Source: Emcibacteraceae bacterium
Lineage (GTDB): Bacteria; Pseudomonadota; Alphaproteobacteria; Sphingomonadales; Emcibacteraceae
NCBI GenBank assembly: GCA_028281625.1
Contig: JANQJN010000141.1
Coordinates: 1 to 48,289 of the forward strand
Direction: 5' to 3'
Length of the DNA stretch: 48,289 bases
Made by a program: the position numbers and the translations under genes. Below, one piece after another: positions 17,583 to 26,780 of this stretch (position 1 is its first letter; each line of letters begins with the position of its first letter). A model generated the notes under the pieces. That model worked only from the letters and a program-made list of their open reading frames with translations, did no database searches and was not told the DNA's origin.

Positions 17583-19157
17583 ATGAATAAAAGCGCCCAT
17601 ATTGATACATTCGCCAAAGACCGCCTTCCAGCGCCGGATAGCTGGCCGGAGTTTCTTTTTGGGAACGACGTTCCACCTTATACGGGTCAACTAAACGCCG
17701 CAGAGGACCTGCTAAAAGGTGGTAAGAGCGACAGTCCAGCGATTCATATTGGGGACGTAACCTGGAGCTACGCCGAACTCGACAAAATATCCAATCAGGT
17801 GGCGCAGGTACTTTGTGAAGATTACGGCCTTGTGCCGGGAAATCGCGTTCTTCTTCGTGGCAATAATACACCAATGCTCGCGGCCCTTTGGTACGGTGTT
17901 TTGAAGGCAGGCCTAATTAATATCGCGACCATGACTATGCTGCGCCAAAAAGAGCTGGATGCGATTATTGAAGTTGGAATGCCTGACGCGATCATTATGG
18001 AGGATAACCTTCCCATTGATCTTCTTGAAAGCAGTGCCGGATCAGCAAAATATGTCGCTGGTTACAAGCAAATTTCAAGCCTTATGAAAGATAAAAGCGG
18101 TGTGTTCGAAGCGGTTGATACCGCTTCGGATGATGTGGCGCTTCTTGCCTTTACATCGGGTACCACCGGCATTCCCAAAGCCTGTATTCATTTTCACCGT
18201 GATATTCTCGCAATGGCGGACAGCTTTGCAAAATACACGCTAACACCCGAACAGGATGACGTGTTTTGTGGCTCGCCGCCACTGGCTTTTACTTTTGGAT
18301 TGGGTGGGTTACTCGTGTTTCCTCATCGCTTTGGCGCATCGGTCGCCTATTTTGAAGGAGCAGGTCCAGACGTTATTCTGGATACCATTGAACGTCATGG
18401 GGTAACCACATTATTTACCGCACCAACGGCCTATAAAGTTCTGGCAGGGATGGTACAGGACCGCGATCTTTCGAGCTTAAAAACCTGCGTTTCAGCGGGT
18501 GAGAATTTACCGCTATCCGTTTCTGATCAGTTTAAGGAAGCGACAGGCATTAGATTGATTGATGGCATCGGGGCCACAGAACTGATCCATGTATTTATTT
18601 CCGCATCCGGTGATGACATCAGACCAGGATCCACAGGTAAAGTGGTGCCAGGCTATAAAGCTGAAATATGGGATGAGAACAATAATCCTCTCCCTGCTGG
18701 AGAACCAGGCAGGCTTGCGGTGAAGGGGCCTACAGGATGCCGGTATCTGAATGGCGACCGTCAATCAGAGTATGTGATAAACGGCTGGAATGTGACCGGT
18801 GATATATTCACTCAGGATGAAGACGGCTACTTTTGGTTTGTGGCTCGTGGTGATGATATTATTGTATCCTCAGGCTGTAATATCGCTGCGCCAGAAGTGG
18901 AGCAGGCAGTGATAGGTCATGAAGCGGTGCAGGAATGCGCGGTTGTGGGCGTACCGGATTCTGACAGGGGTATGATCGTTAAAGCATTTATAGTGCTCGA
19001 TGCAGATTTCAAGCCGTCGGACGAACTCGCGAAAGATATTCAGAAATTTGTTAAATCGACCGTAGCACCCTACAAATACCCACGCGCTATTGAATTTCTG
19101 GACAGCCTTCCAAAATCTGCCACCGGAAAATTGCTCCGAAAAGATCTAAAAAATTAA
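17583..19157 (+). CDS. Benzoate/2-aminobenzoate-type aryl-CoA ligase
   Basis: The 524-aa adenylate-forming enzyme activates an aromatic acid to its CoA ester with ATP, giving AMP and PPi. It has the A3 motif LAFTSGTTGIPKACIH (about residue 187), FTFGLGGLLVFP typical of benzoate-CoA ligases, GIGATELIHVFIS, and the C-terminal lysine motif SATGKLLRKDL. With the fused monooxygenase/reductase in the same island the likely substrate is 2-aminobenzoate (anthranilate), though benzoate or salicylate cannot be excluded. It ends with a 4-nt convergent overlap (TTAA) with the second MarR gene. Confidence 0.92.
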   Translation: MNKSAHIDTFAKDRLPAPDSWPEFLFGNDVPPYTGQLNAAEDLLKGGKSDSPAIHIGDVTWSYAELDKISNQVAQVLCEDYGLVPGNRVLLRGNNTPMLAALWYGVLKAGLINIATMTMLRQKELDAIIEVGMPDAIIMEDNLPIDLLESSAGSAKYVAGYKQISSLMKDKSGVFEAVDTASDDVALLAFTSGTTGIPKACIHFHRDILAMADSFAKYTLTPEQDDVFCGSPPLAFTFGLGGLLVFPHRFGASVAYFEGAGPDVILDTIERHGVTTLFTAPTAYKVLAGMVQDRDLSSLKTCVSAGENLPLSVSDQFKEATGIRLIDGIGATELIHVFISASGDDIRPGSTGKVVPGYKAEIWDENNNPLPAGEPGRLAVKGPTGCRYLNGDRQSEYVINGWNVTGDIFTQDEDGYFWFVARGDDIIVSSGCNIAAPEVEQAVIGHEAVQECAVVGVPDSDRGMIVKAFIVLDADFKPSDELAKDIQKFVKSTVAPYKYPRAIEFLDSLPKSATGKLLRKDLKN

Positions 19158-19609
19158 TCAAGTGAATTTCGTGACTTGCTCAGGAATTGGGCGAATTCCT
19201 TCATATGGTCAATATCGATGGCGTCCAGCGCTTTTTCCACCCAAAGGGCATTGTTTTCAGCCATTTCATCAAAAAGGTCGTTGCCCATTTCAGTGCTTTT
19301 TACAATAAAGCTTCTGCGGTCATCCTTTTTGGATTCTTTTTCGATCAGGCCGTCTTTTTGCATCCGGTCCAGAAGACCTGTAATATTTCCTTTTGATGCA
19401 ATAAGTTGCCCGGCGAGTTCACCCACAGTTAGGCCATTTGGCTTGGCACGGTGGAGTTGAGAAAGGACATCAAAACGTGAAATATTTTGCCCATAATTAT
19501 GTCTGAGTTTATCGTCTATAATCTGTTCAAGCTTGTTTGAATAACGAAGCAGTTCGATCCAGAGTTTAAGACTTTCTTTTTGTCTTTCGGTATACTGACC
19601 GTCTGTCAT
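19154..19609 (-). CDS. MarR-family transcriptional regulator (copy 2)
   Basis: The 151-aa winged-helix protein has the MarR core GLTVGELAGQLIASKGNITGLLDRMQKDGLIEK and wing SKKDDRRSFIVK. It is divergent from the aryl-CoA monooxygenase operon, and the 116-bp region between holds two short palindromes. It is therefore the best candidate for the regulator of that operon and of itself. It is only distantly similar to the MarR at 17107, so the two may recognise different ligands or sites. AAGGGAG precedes its ATG. Confidence 0.92.
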   Translation of the reverse strand: MTDGQYTERQKESLKLWIELLRYSNKLEQIIDDKLRHNYGQNISRFDVLSQLHRAKPNGLTVGELAGQLIASKGNITGLLDRMQKDGLIEKESKKDDRRSFIVKSTEMGNDLFDEMAENNALWVEKALDAIDIDHMKEFAQFLSKSRNSLD

Positions 19610-19627
19610 ATATTTAGTGCTCCCTTA

Positions 19628-19638
19628 ATAGTTACTAT
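19628..19638. promoter_or_regulatory. Short palindrome near marR copy 2 start
   Basis: ATAGT-T-ACTAT is a perfect dyad 19 nt upstream of the MarR ATG, overlapping a possible minus-strand -10 (TATAGT). It could be an autoregulatory site. It shares GTTACTAT with the dyad at 26803-26826. Confidence 0.4.
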
Positions 19639-19676
19639 ATCCAGCGTTGCCAAAAGTTCAAGCACGCAAAAATAGT

Positions 19677-19702
19677 TTACATGTAAGATAAATAATTATA
19701 AT
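19677..19702 (+). promoter_or_regulatory. Promoter and MarR-type operator for monooxygenase operon
   Basis: TTACATGTAA (19677-19686) is a perfect 10-bp palindrome extended by GATAAA, matching the site at 12591. A -10 TATAAT lies at 19697-19702 and TTTACA (19676-19681) may serve as -35 with a short 15-nt spacer, so the operator covers the -35. The gene starts at 19726 with GGAGGAAG upstream. Confidence 0.6.
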
Positions 19703-19725
19703 CTTGACGGAATCGGAGGAAGATT

Positions 19726-22071
19726 ATGAAAATATCTGTGATTGGCGGGGGTCCGGGTGGTCTTTATTTTGCGCTACTGACCAAAAAAGCTAAACCGGAC
19801 TGGGATATTGAAGTTTTTGAACAAAACCAGTGTGATGATACCTTTGGTTTTGGCGTGGTATTTTCCGATGATACGTTGGATGAATTTCTAAGCCGCGATG
19901 AAGAATCTTATGAACTTATTCGTGACGAGTTTGCCTATTGGGACGATATTATTATCCGCTACAAAGGTGAAGAAGTGCGGTGTGGGGGAAATGGCTTTGC
20001 GGGATGTTCACGTCTTAACCTTCTTAAAGTCCTTCAAAAGCGCTGCACGGACCTTGGAGTAAAAATCACCTACGGTAAACGTATCGATGTTGAGAATTTG
20101 GAAAATGATTTCGCGTCCTCCGACATGATCCTTGCCAGCGATGGAATTGGTTCATCCATCCGTGAACATTACAAGGAATTTTTTAATCCCACCATCAGCG
20201 TTAAATCCAATCGCTTTACCTGGATGGGATCAAGCCGCAAAGTGGACGATTTTACCTATTTCTTCAAAGACACAGAGCACGGTCCCATTTGCGCCCATAC
20301 CTACCAGTATGAGGAAGGAACCTCCACCTGGGTATTTGAGATGTCCGACGCGTGCTGGCAGGGCTGGGAATTTGAAGAATTTGACGAGCAAGGATCAGCC
20401 GATAAGTTGCAGAAAATATTTGCTGAAGAACTTGAAGGCCATGACCTGATCATTAACAGATCCATGTGGCGCCAGTTTCCGCGGATTTACTGCAATAACT
20501 GGTACCATAAAAATATTGCTATTCTTGGGGACGCTAAAGCATCAGCGCATTTTTCCATTGGTTCGGGTACCAAGCTTGCCATGGAATGTGCCATCGCCCT
20601 TTCCGATGCCATGGTGAAACATGGTGAAAGCTCAATCCAGAAATCATTTGAAACGTATGTGGAAGAGCGGGAAACGCCGGTTCAAATTTTACAGCATAAT
20701 GCTGATGTGTCCATGGCCTGGTTTGAACATATGGATCGGTCGTGGGATATGGATTTGATGCAGTTTGCGGCAGTGGTGATGTGTCGCTCAAAATCGGTGA
20801 CCTATGATAATTTGATCCTGCGTGATCCGAAATTTGCAGAGGCTCTCGATACGGCCTGGTACGAGCGTTATTATCAGGAAAGCGGATATGATTACCGCGA
20901 GAGCCGCCCAACCCCCATGTTTACCAAATATAAGCTGGGTGAAATGGAACTTCGAAACCGTGTTGTGATGTCACCCATGGCACAATATTCGGCCGATGAA
21001 AACGGCAATCTGACCGACTGGCATCTGGTACATTATGGCGGCGCGGCGCGGGGCGGGATGGCACTGATGTATGTTGAAATGACTTGCCCGTCGCCAGAGG
21101 CGAGGATAACCCGAGGCTGCCCAGGTCTTTGGACAGATGAGCATGAGGCAGGCTGGAAACGGATCGTTGATTTCGTCCATGAAAATACAGAGACGAAAAT
21201 CTGCATACAGCTTGGTCATGCGGGCCGTAAGGGCTCAACCCAACTGGGTTGGCAAGAAATGGATTATCCTATAGAGCGCGCTGATCATAATTGGCCGCTG
21301 CTTTCCGCGTCGTCAATTCCATATTTTGAGGGAACTTCTCAAACACCAAAGGCGATGGACCATGAGGATATGGAAAAAGTGGTATCTGATTTTCGGGCCG
21401 CTACGGTTCGTGCGGATCGCGCAGGTTTCGACATGATCGAGCTTCACGCGGCACATGGCTATTTGATTGCATCCTTCCTCTCGCCACTGACAAATACACG
21501 TACTGACGAGTATGGTGGTTCTATTGAAAATCGTGTCCGTTTTCCACTCGAAGTATTCAGCGCTATGCGTGCAGCGTGGCCAAAAGAAAAACCAATGTCT
21601 GTGCGTATTTCCGCTTGCGATTGGAAAGAAGGTGGCATCAGCGAAGAGGATACATTCTATATCGCCAATGCTTTTCGCGACGCGGGTGCGGATCTTATTG
21701 ATGTGTCAGCGGGGCAAACGGTTCCTGACCAAAAACCAGTCTATGGTCGCATGTTCCAGTTGGGCTTTGCGGAAGCGATCCGCAATGTGCCGCGCGTCGC
21801 AACCATGGCGGTGGGGGCGATCACCGAACCTGCGCAAGTGAACACTATCCTTCATACACGCCGGGCCGATTTAGTGGCGATTGGTCGGCCACACCTTTGG
21901 AACCCTTTCTTCACGCGTGATGCAGCCGCCTGGTATGGTGTCGAGCTTGAGGAGGGCGACTGGGAAAAACAATATCTTGCTGGAAAAGCGCAGGCCTATA
22001 GCTTAAAACAGAAGGCACGTGAACAGCAGCTTGAATGGCAGCAAAAAGCCAAGCCAAGCCGACATCAATAA
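19726..22071 (+). CDS. abmA: Fused aryl-CoA monooxygenase/OYE-type reductase (2-aminobenzoyl-CoA monooxygenase/reductase type)
   Basis: The 781-aa protein is a fusion. The N-terminal half is an FAD aromatic hydroxylase (VIGGGPGGLYFALL at residue 4; GDAKASAHFSIGSGTKLA near 267). The C-terminal half is an old-yellow-enzyme TIM barrel (LRNRVVMSPMAQYSA near 408, QLGHAGRKGS near 496, AAHGYLIASFLSPLTN near 570). This is the layout of 2-aminobenzoyl-CoA monooxygenase/reductase, which hydroxylates and then hydrogenates the ring; salicylyl-CoA 5-hydroxylase annotations share the family. It is the diagnostic gene of the island and heads a long operon after a MarR-type operator. Confidence 0.92.
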   Translation: MKISVIGGGPGGLYFALLTKKAKPDWDIEVFEQNQCDDTFGFGVVFSDDTLDEFLSRDEESYELIRDEFAYWDDIIIRYKGEEVRCGGNGFAGCSRLNLLKVLQKRCTDLGVKITYGKRIDVENLENDFASSDMILASDGIGSSIREHYKEFFNPTISVKSNRFTWMGSSRKVDDFTYFFKDTEHGPICAHTYQYEEGTSTWVFEMSDACWQGWEFEEFDEQGSADKLQKIFAEELEGHDLIINRSMWRQFPRIYCNNWYHKNIAILGDAKASAHFSIGSGTKLAMECAIALSDAMVKHGESSIQKSFETYVEERETPVQILQHNADVSMAWFEHMDRSWDMDLMQFAAVVMCRSKSVTYDNLILRDPKFAEALDTAWYERYYQESGYDYRESRPTPMFTKYKLGEMELRNRVVMSPMAQYSADENGNLTDWHLVHYGGAARGGMALMYVEMTCPSPEARITRGCPGLWTDEHEAGWKRIVDFVHENTETKICIQLGHAGRKGSTQLGWQEMDYPIERADHNWPLLSASSIPYFEGTSQTPKAMDHEDMEKVVSDFRAATVRADRAGFDMIELHAAHGYLIASFLSPLTNTRTDEYGGSIENRVRFPLEVFSAMRAAWPKEKPMSVRISACDWKEGGISEEDTFYIANAFRDAGADLIDVSAGQTVPDQKPVYGRMFQLGFAEAIRNVPRVATMAVGAITEPAQVNTILHTRRADLVAIGRPHLWNPFFTRDAAAWYGVELEEGDWEKQYLAGKAQAYSLKQKAREQQLEWQQKAKPSRHQ

Positions 22072-22098
22072 GTCAAGCAAGATTAAGGAAATGGGGAT

Positions 22099-22521
22099 AT
22101 GGCCACATTTGAAGTGACGCGAAAAATACGGTTCGGACAAACGGACGCGGCGGGGATTACCTACTACCCACGCCTTGTTGAAATGATCAATGATATTGTA
22201 GAAGATTTTTTCGCCGATATTGTGAAGTTTAGCTATAAGGAAATGATCGTTGAAACGGACTATGGTGTGCCGACGGTTAATTTGAATGTCAATTTCCAAA
22301 ACCCGGCTGAACTTGAAGATTATGTGGTCTGGTCCCTGGTGGTCACTAAAATTGGACGGGCGTCCTTTTCGGTTTTTATCGAAGCGAAAGTTGGCGAGAA
22401 GACCATTCTGACCGCCGATGTGAAGCTGGTTTACATTAAAGGTAAGGGCAACATTATGAAAAGCCATCCGCTTCCTGAGTTTGTCAAGGAAGCCATGCAG
22501 GATTATCTGGTCGAGGAATAG
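22099..22521 (+). CDS. Hot-dog acyl-CoA thioesterase (4-hydroxybenzoyl-CoA thioesterase type)
   Basis: The 140-aa hot-dog protein has the signature RFGQTDAAGITYYPRLVEMI, where the Asp is the catalytic residue of the 4-HBT branch. It probably releases CoA from dead-end or excess aryl-CoA esters formed by the ligase, or from a pathway product. It lies 27 nt after the monooxygenase gene with AAGGAAATGGGG upstream, and 2 nt before the next gene. Confidence 0.9.
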   Translation: MATFEVTRKIRFGQTDAAGITYYPRLVEMINDIVEDFFADIVKFSYKEMIVETDYGVPTVNLNVNFQNPAELEDYVVWSLVVTKIGRASFSVFIEAKVGEKTILTADVKLVYIKGKGNIMKSHPLPEFVKEAMQDYLVEE

Positions 22522-22523
22522 AA

Positions 22524-24572
22524 GTGCCCATTGTTTCCGCTGACATACGTGACGATATTGCGGTTATCACCATCGATAATCCGCCAGTGAATGCGCTGTC
22601 TCTCGCTGTACGAAGCGGACTTAGTCGGGAACTTGCGCTGGTCAACTCTGATGATCGGGTGGAAGCTATTGTCATAGTATGCGCTGGGCGTACCTTTTGC
22701 GCCGGTGCCGATATTTCCGAATTTGGAAAACCGCCGATGGATCCCAGCTTGCCGGATCTTATGACAGAAATGGATGCAATCGAAAAGCCGTTAGTTGCTG
22801 CTATGCATGGCACCGCCCTTGGAGGTGGATTTGAAGTTGCGCTTTGCTGTCATTACCGTGTTATGGATACAGGAACAAAGGTAGGTCTTCCAGAAGTTAA
22901 TCTGGGTTTGATCCCAGGAGCCGGTGGCACGCAGCGCCTTCCCAGATTAATTGGCGTAAATGCGGCTCTTGATATGATCACGGGCGGCAAGCCAATTGAC
23001 GCGAGAAAAGCAGTTGAACTTGGTGTGGCCGACATGCTCAGCGCTGATGATCTGCTGGAAGACGCCATTATGTTTGCCCGTTCATTACCACCCCAGGACA
23101 GTGTCAGGCGGGTCAGTGATTTAACGGTGCATGCAGACAGTGAAATTTTTGATATTTACAAACAGAAAATTGCAAAAAGAGCGCGTGGCTTTCTCGCCCC
23201 CTTTACTGTTATCGAAGCTGTAAAGATTGCCACGGAGATGCCTTTTGAAGAAGGGATTGATTTTGAGCGTGAAAAATTCAAAGAATTAGTTGCATCACCA
23301 CAGTCAAAAGCACAGCGGCATTTGTTTTTTGCCGAGCGGGCTGCTGCAAAAATTCCTGGTATTGATCGCTCGACACCCACGCGCGCCATAAACTCTGTTG
23401 CCGTAATTGGTGGCGGGATTATGGGTTGCGGTATTGCTATCAATTTTCTGAATGTTGGTGTTCCAGTCACATTGCTTGAGGTATCCTCAGAAGCAGCCGA
23501 TGCCGCAAGAGAAAAGATTAGCAAAATTTACCGGTCTTCTGTCAGCAAGGGTCGCATGACAGAAGAGGAATTGCTTACAAACTTGGCTAATCTTTCGCTT
23601 TCAACAGAATATGAGGAACTATCGGGCGCCGATCTGATCATCGAAGCTGTTTTCGAAGATATGGATGTGAAGAAAGATGTGTTTGCAAAACTAAATGCTG
23701 TCGCAAAGCCCGGAGCGATCTTGGCGACCAATACGTCTTTTCTCGATATAAACGATATTGCCAGTGCAACGAGCCGGCCAGAAGATGTTATTGGTCTTCA
23801 TTTCTTTAGTCCGGCGCATATCATGCCACTGCTTGAGGTGGTAAGAACCGGTGATACATCCGATGATGTGATTGCGAGCGCCTTTGCGCTTGCCAAGAAC
23901 ATCCGAAAAACACCCGTTCTCTCCGGTGTCTGCTACGGTTTTATTGCCAACCGGATGTCATCCTGTTATGGCCGGGAAGTGGGGCTCTTGCAGCTTGAAG
24001 GCGCGGGCGTCGAACAGATCGACCAAGTGATGTATGATTTTGGCATGCCTATGGGCATGTTTACTATGCTGGATATGGCAGGTATTGATATCGGTGTTAT
24101 GGCGCGGGCGAAACTGAGCAAAGATGATTATGACGAGCGGGCGTTTGCGGTTCATGGAGCACTCGTTGAAAGAGGTCATAAAGGCCAAAAGTCCGGCTCG
24201 GGATTTTATATCTATGACGATGACAAGACACTTAACTCCGAGGTTGAAACTATTGCCGAGGAAATGGCCGAGAAATTCGGCATTGAAAGACGGACTGTCA
24301 GCGATCAGGAAATCGAAGAACGTTGTGTGCTCGCTCTCGTAAACGAAGGTTACAAAATTCTTGAGGAAGGCATTGCGCTCAAAGAAAGCGATATTGATGT
24401 TGTCTTTGCCCTTGGTTTCGGATTTCCCCGCTATAAAGGTGGCCCGATGCATTATGCGCGTCACTTGGGCCTCAAAAATTGTTTAAAAAATATAGAGAAA
24501 TACGCCAACACCCAGGGCGAGCGATGGTGGACGCCATCGGCGCTTTTGGTAAAGTTGGCGGCAGAAGAATGA
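22524..24572 (+). CDS. Bifunctional enoyl-CoA hydratase/3-hydroxyacyl-CoA dehydrogenase
   Basis: The 682-aa protein has an N-terminal crotonase domain (FCAGADISEFGKPP, GTALGGGFEVALCCHYRV, LPEVNLGLIPGAGGTQRLPR) and a C-terminal NAD-dependent dehydrogenase (VAVIGGGIMGCGIAINFLN near residue 291, TNTSFLDINDIA, GLHFFSPAHIMPLLEVV). It would carry out hydration and oxidation steps of beta-oxidation on a ring-derived acyl-CoA. The start is a GTG at 22524; GAGG at the end of the thioesterase gene is the likely ribosome site. The size matches multifunctional FadB/peroxisomal-type proteins rather than paired single enzymes. Confidence 0.94.
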   Translation: MPIVSADIRDDIAVITIDNPPVNALSLAVRSGLSRELALVNSDDRVEAIVIVCAGRTFCAGADISEFGKPPMDPSLPDLMTEMDAIEKPLVAAMHGTALGGGFEVALCCHYRVMDTGTKVGLPEVNLGLIPGAGGTQRLPRLIGVNAALDMITGGKPIDARKAVELGVADMLSADDLLEDAIMFARSLPPQDSVRRVSDLTVHADSEIFDIYKQKIAKRARGFLAPFTVIEAVKIATEMPFEEGIDFEREKFKELVASPQSKAQRHLFFAERAAAKIPGIDRSTPTRAINSVAVIGGGIMGCGIAINFLNVGVPVTLLEVSSEAADAAREKISKIYRSSVSKGRMTEEELLTNLANLSLSTEYEELSGADLIIEAVFEDMDVKKDVFAKLNAVAKPGAILATNTSFLDINDIASATSRPEDVIGLHFFSPAHIMPLLEVVRTGDTSDDVIASAFALAKNIRKTPVLSGVCYGFIANRMSSCYGREVGLLQLEGAGVEQIDQVMYDFGMPMGMFTMLDMAGIDIGVMARAKLSKDDYDERAFAVHGALVERGHKGQKSGSGFYIYDDDKTLNSEVETIAEEMAEKFGIERRTVSDQEIEERCVLALVNEGYKILEEGIALKESDIDVVFALGFGFPRYKGGPMHYARHLGLKNCLKNIEKYANTQGERWWTPSALLVKLAAEE

Positions 24573-24582
24573 AGGTTTAAAA

Positions 24583-25629
24583 ATGTCAGAAGAAGCAGTC
24601 TCAAATAAACCCTGTCTGGTCACTTTAGAGGAAGGCAAGCGATACGCCTGGTGCACTTGTAAGCTTAGCAAGGAACAACCGTTTTGCGACGGGTCCCACA
24701 AGGGAAGCGATAAACGCCCCATGGTGTTTAAAGCGGAAAGGACCGAGGATGTGCTTCTATGTGCCTGTAAGGCTACAAAGATAGGCCCGTTCTGCGACGG
24801 GTCCCATAACAATCTGGAAGACGAATATGTGGAAGCCAGCCCGGAAGAGATCGAATCCATGAAGGATTCGGTGCTGGTGGATCAGGACGCAGGTAAAGCC
24901 GTTCTTGATGGTGGGGCTTATGTGATGACACCAAAAAATGAAAAAGACACGGTGGCTGAAAACTTAAGGTACCAGCCCGTGATCGCGGAAGAAGACGGTG
25001 CAACTAAACTAAGCCTTCACCGGCTGCTGATCTCCCCGGGCACTACACAATGGCTGCAATATAAGGGGGTGGATACAGTGCTTTATTTTGTCAGCGGTGC
25101 TGGCAAAGTGGACATCGCAGGTCGCACTTTTGATGTGGACATGGAAGCCGGAATTTATGTAAAGCCCGGTGAAGCTTTTCGGATTGAAACCAGTGAAGAA
25201 ATGGTGGTTTATGCGACGGCCTGCCCGATGCTCACCGATCTGACGGTGTCTGATGATCACGACACATCTTTTGACGAAACTCAGATGGAACGCTATGTGG
25301 CTTTTGATGAAGCAACAGCCAATGTAATGGCGAACCGTTTTTATCAGGAACTTGTGGATACCAAAGTGGGCTCCATGGAAGTGACACAATTTATTGGCAT
25401 GATACCGCTTTCCCGTGCCGCGATGCATCGCCACCTGTATGAGGAAGCGATTGTGATCCTTACGGGATATGGCCGCATGTGGACCGGTACCAAATGGGCG
25501 GAAGTGGATACGGGCGATGTGCTGTTTCTACCGCACCGACAGGGTCATTCCCTTGAATGCACTGATGAGGGGGGAATGAAGTTGATGGGTGTGTTTTATC
25601 CTTCGGGCAGCCCCGCAATTAATTATTAG
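24583..25629 (+). CDS. Double-CDGSH iron-sulfur domain fused to bicupin
   Basis: The 348-aa protein starts with two CDGSH zinc-finger-like Fe-S motifs, CTCKLSKEQPFCDGSH (C24, C26, C35, H39) and CACKATKIGPFCDGSH (C60, C62, C71, H75), each able to hold a 2Fe-2S cluster. Two cupin domains follow. The first (about 125-215) has no clear metal histidines; the second (about 255-345) has MHRHLYEEAIVIL and PHRQGH, a likely metal site. The fusion suggests a redox-coupled dioxygenase, isomerase or sensor. Neighbours are the hydratase/dehydrogenase (10 nt upstream) and a class V PLP enzyme (5 nt downstream). Substrate unknown. Confidence 0.88.
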   Translation: MSEEAVSNKPCLVTLEEGKRYAWCTCKLSKEQPFCDGSHKGSDKRPMVFKAERTEDVLLCACKATKIGPFCDGSHNNLEDEYVEASPEEIESMKDSVLVDQDAGKAVLDGGAYVMTPKNEKDTVAENLRYQPVIAEEDGATKLSLHRLLISPGTTQWLQYKGVDTVLYFVSGAGKVDIAGRTFDVDMEAGIYVKPGEAFRIETSEEMVVYATACPMLTDLTVSDDHDTSFDETQMERYVAFDEATANVMANRFYQELVDTKVGSMEVTQFIGMIPLSRAAMHRHLYEEAIVILTGYGRMWTGTKWAEVDTGDVLFLPHRQGHSLECTDEGGMKLMGVFYPSGSPAINY

Positions 25630-25634
25630 GATCC

Positions 25635-26777
25635 ATGATGAAATCAATGGAAGAATACAGGGCACATTTCCCTATCTTCAAGAACACAGTTTATATCAAT
25701 AGCTGTTCATATGCCGCGCTTTCAATTGAGGTTGAAGGGGCATTTCTACGCTACCTAAAAGACCGTCATGAAGTTGGCGCTGACTGGATTGACTGGTGTG
25801 ATCGGCTGGAACGGGTGCGGGCACTTTTTGCGGAACTTCTAAGCGCCAAAGTGGATGAAATGGCGGTGACAACGTCTGCGTCTGCGTCCTTGAGTGCCAT
25901 TTCAAGCAGCCTTGATTTATCGGGCCCGCGAAAGAAGATCGTCACCACCGACCTGGCTTTTCCGACCGAAGCACATGCCTGGCATGCGCTTAAAAAGCAT
26001 GGCGCAGAAGTGGTTCATGTGAAAGAGACGGACGGTATGATTGATCTTGATGATCTTGACCGGACCGTTGATGAAAATACCCTTCTTGTGGCCGTACCTC
26101 TCGTATGTTACCGAAATGGCGCGCTTGCCAACGTACCCGCAATCCGTGATATTGCCCGTAAAAATGGCGCGCTGATCCTTGTGGATGCTTATCAGGGCGT
26201 AGGTGCAGTGCCCATTGATGTTAGCGAATGGGATGTGGACTTCATTGTTGGGGGATCACTTAAGTATCTGCTTTCCACAGCGGGTGTTGGTTTTCTCTGG
26301 GTGCGGGGGGATTTGATTACCAAATCTGAGCCCACCCAAACCGGGTGGTTTGCCCAGGAAGACATCCATGCCATGCTGATTCATGACAATATTCCGGCAA
26401 AATCAGCGCGGCGATTTGAGCAGGGAACACCATCGGTTCCCAATTTATATGCGGTTGAAGCCGGTCTTAAAATGATTCTGGAAGTGGGAGTGGCAAATAT
26501 TCGCGCGCACGTGGCGGCGCTTAATGAACGGCTCAAAGAAGGGGTTCAGCGCATTGGTGGTACCTTGAAATCACCGATGGATCCTGAAAAACATGGCGCC
26601 ATGATCACAGTCGCATCCAAGGATGAATATGCATTAGTAGCGGCTCTTGCAGAAGAAGGTATTATCGCCTCCTGCCGGGACGGTAACATCAGGATTTCTG
26701 CGCATTTTTACAATAACAATGACGATATAGACGCGGTTATTGCGGCCTTTGAAAAAAATAAACACTTGCTGGCGTAG
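25635..26777 (+). CDS. Class V aminotransferase-fold PLP enzyme
   Basis: The 380-aa protein shows the class V PLP fold. An Asp-containing cofactor-binding segment LVDAYQGVGAVPIDVSEW is followed by the Schiff-base Lys in GGSLKYLLSTAGVGFLW (about residue 213). Relatives include cysteine desulfurases, isopenicillin-N epimerases and kynureninases; the active-site segment is not the usual kynureninase one, so I leave the reaction open. In a pathway from an amino-aromatic acid it may remove or transfer the amino group from a ring-opened intermediate. ATG at 25635 (a second ATG follows directly). Confidence 0.88.
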   Translation: MMKSMEEYRAHFPIFKNTVYINSCSYAALSIEVEGAFLRYLKDRHEVGADWIDWCDRLERVRALFAELLSAKVDEMAVTTSASASLSAISSSLDLSGPRKKIVTTDLAFPTEAHAWHALKKHGAEVVHVKETDGMIDLDDLDRTVDENTLLVAVPLVCYRNGALANVPAIRDIARKNGALILVDAYQGVGAVPIDVSEWDVDFIVGGSLKYLLSTAGVGFLWVRGDLITKSEPTQTGWFAQEDIHAMLIHDNIPAKSARRFEQGTPSVPNLYAVEAGLKMILEVGVANIRAHVAALNERLKEGVQRIGGTLKSPMDPEKHGAMITVASKDEYALVAALAEEGIIASCRDGNIRISAHFYNNNDDIDAVIAAFEKNKHLLA

Positions 26778-26780
26778 TAA

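Noticed and set aside
23958..24464. 168-aa minus-strand open frame inside the hydratase/dehydrogenase gene
   Set aside because: Antisense to a conserved dehydrogenase domain; composition is typical of a shadow frame.
12727..26777. Kynurenine pathway (formamidase-like plus class V PLP enzyme)
   Set aside because: No tryptophan dioxygenase is present, the PLP enzyme lacks the usual kynureninase active-site segment, and the other genes fit an aryl-CoA route better.
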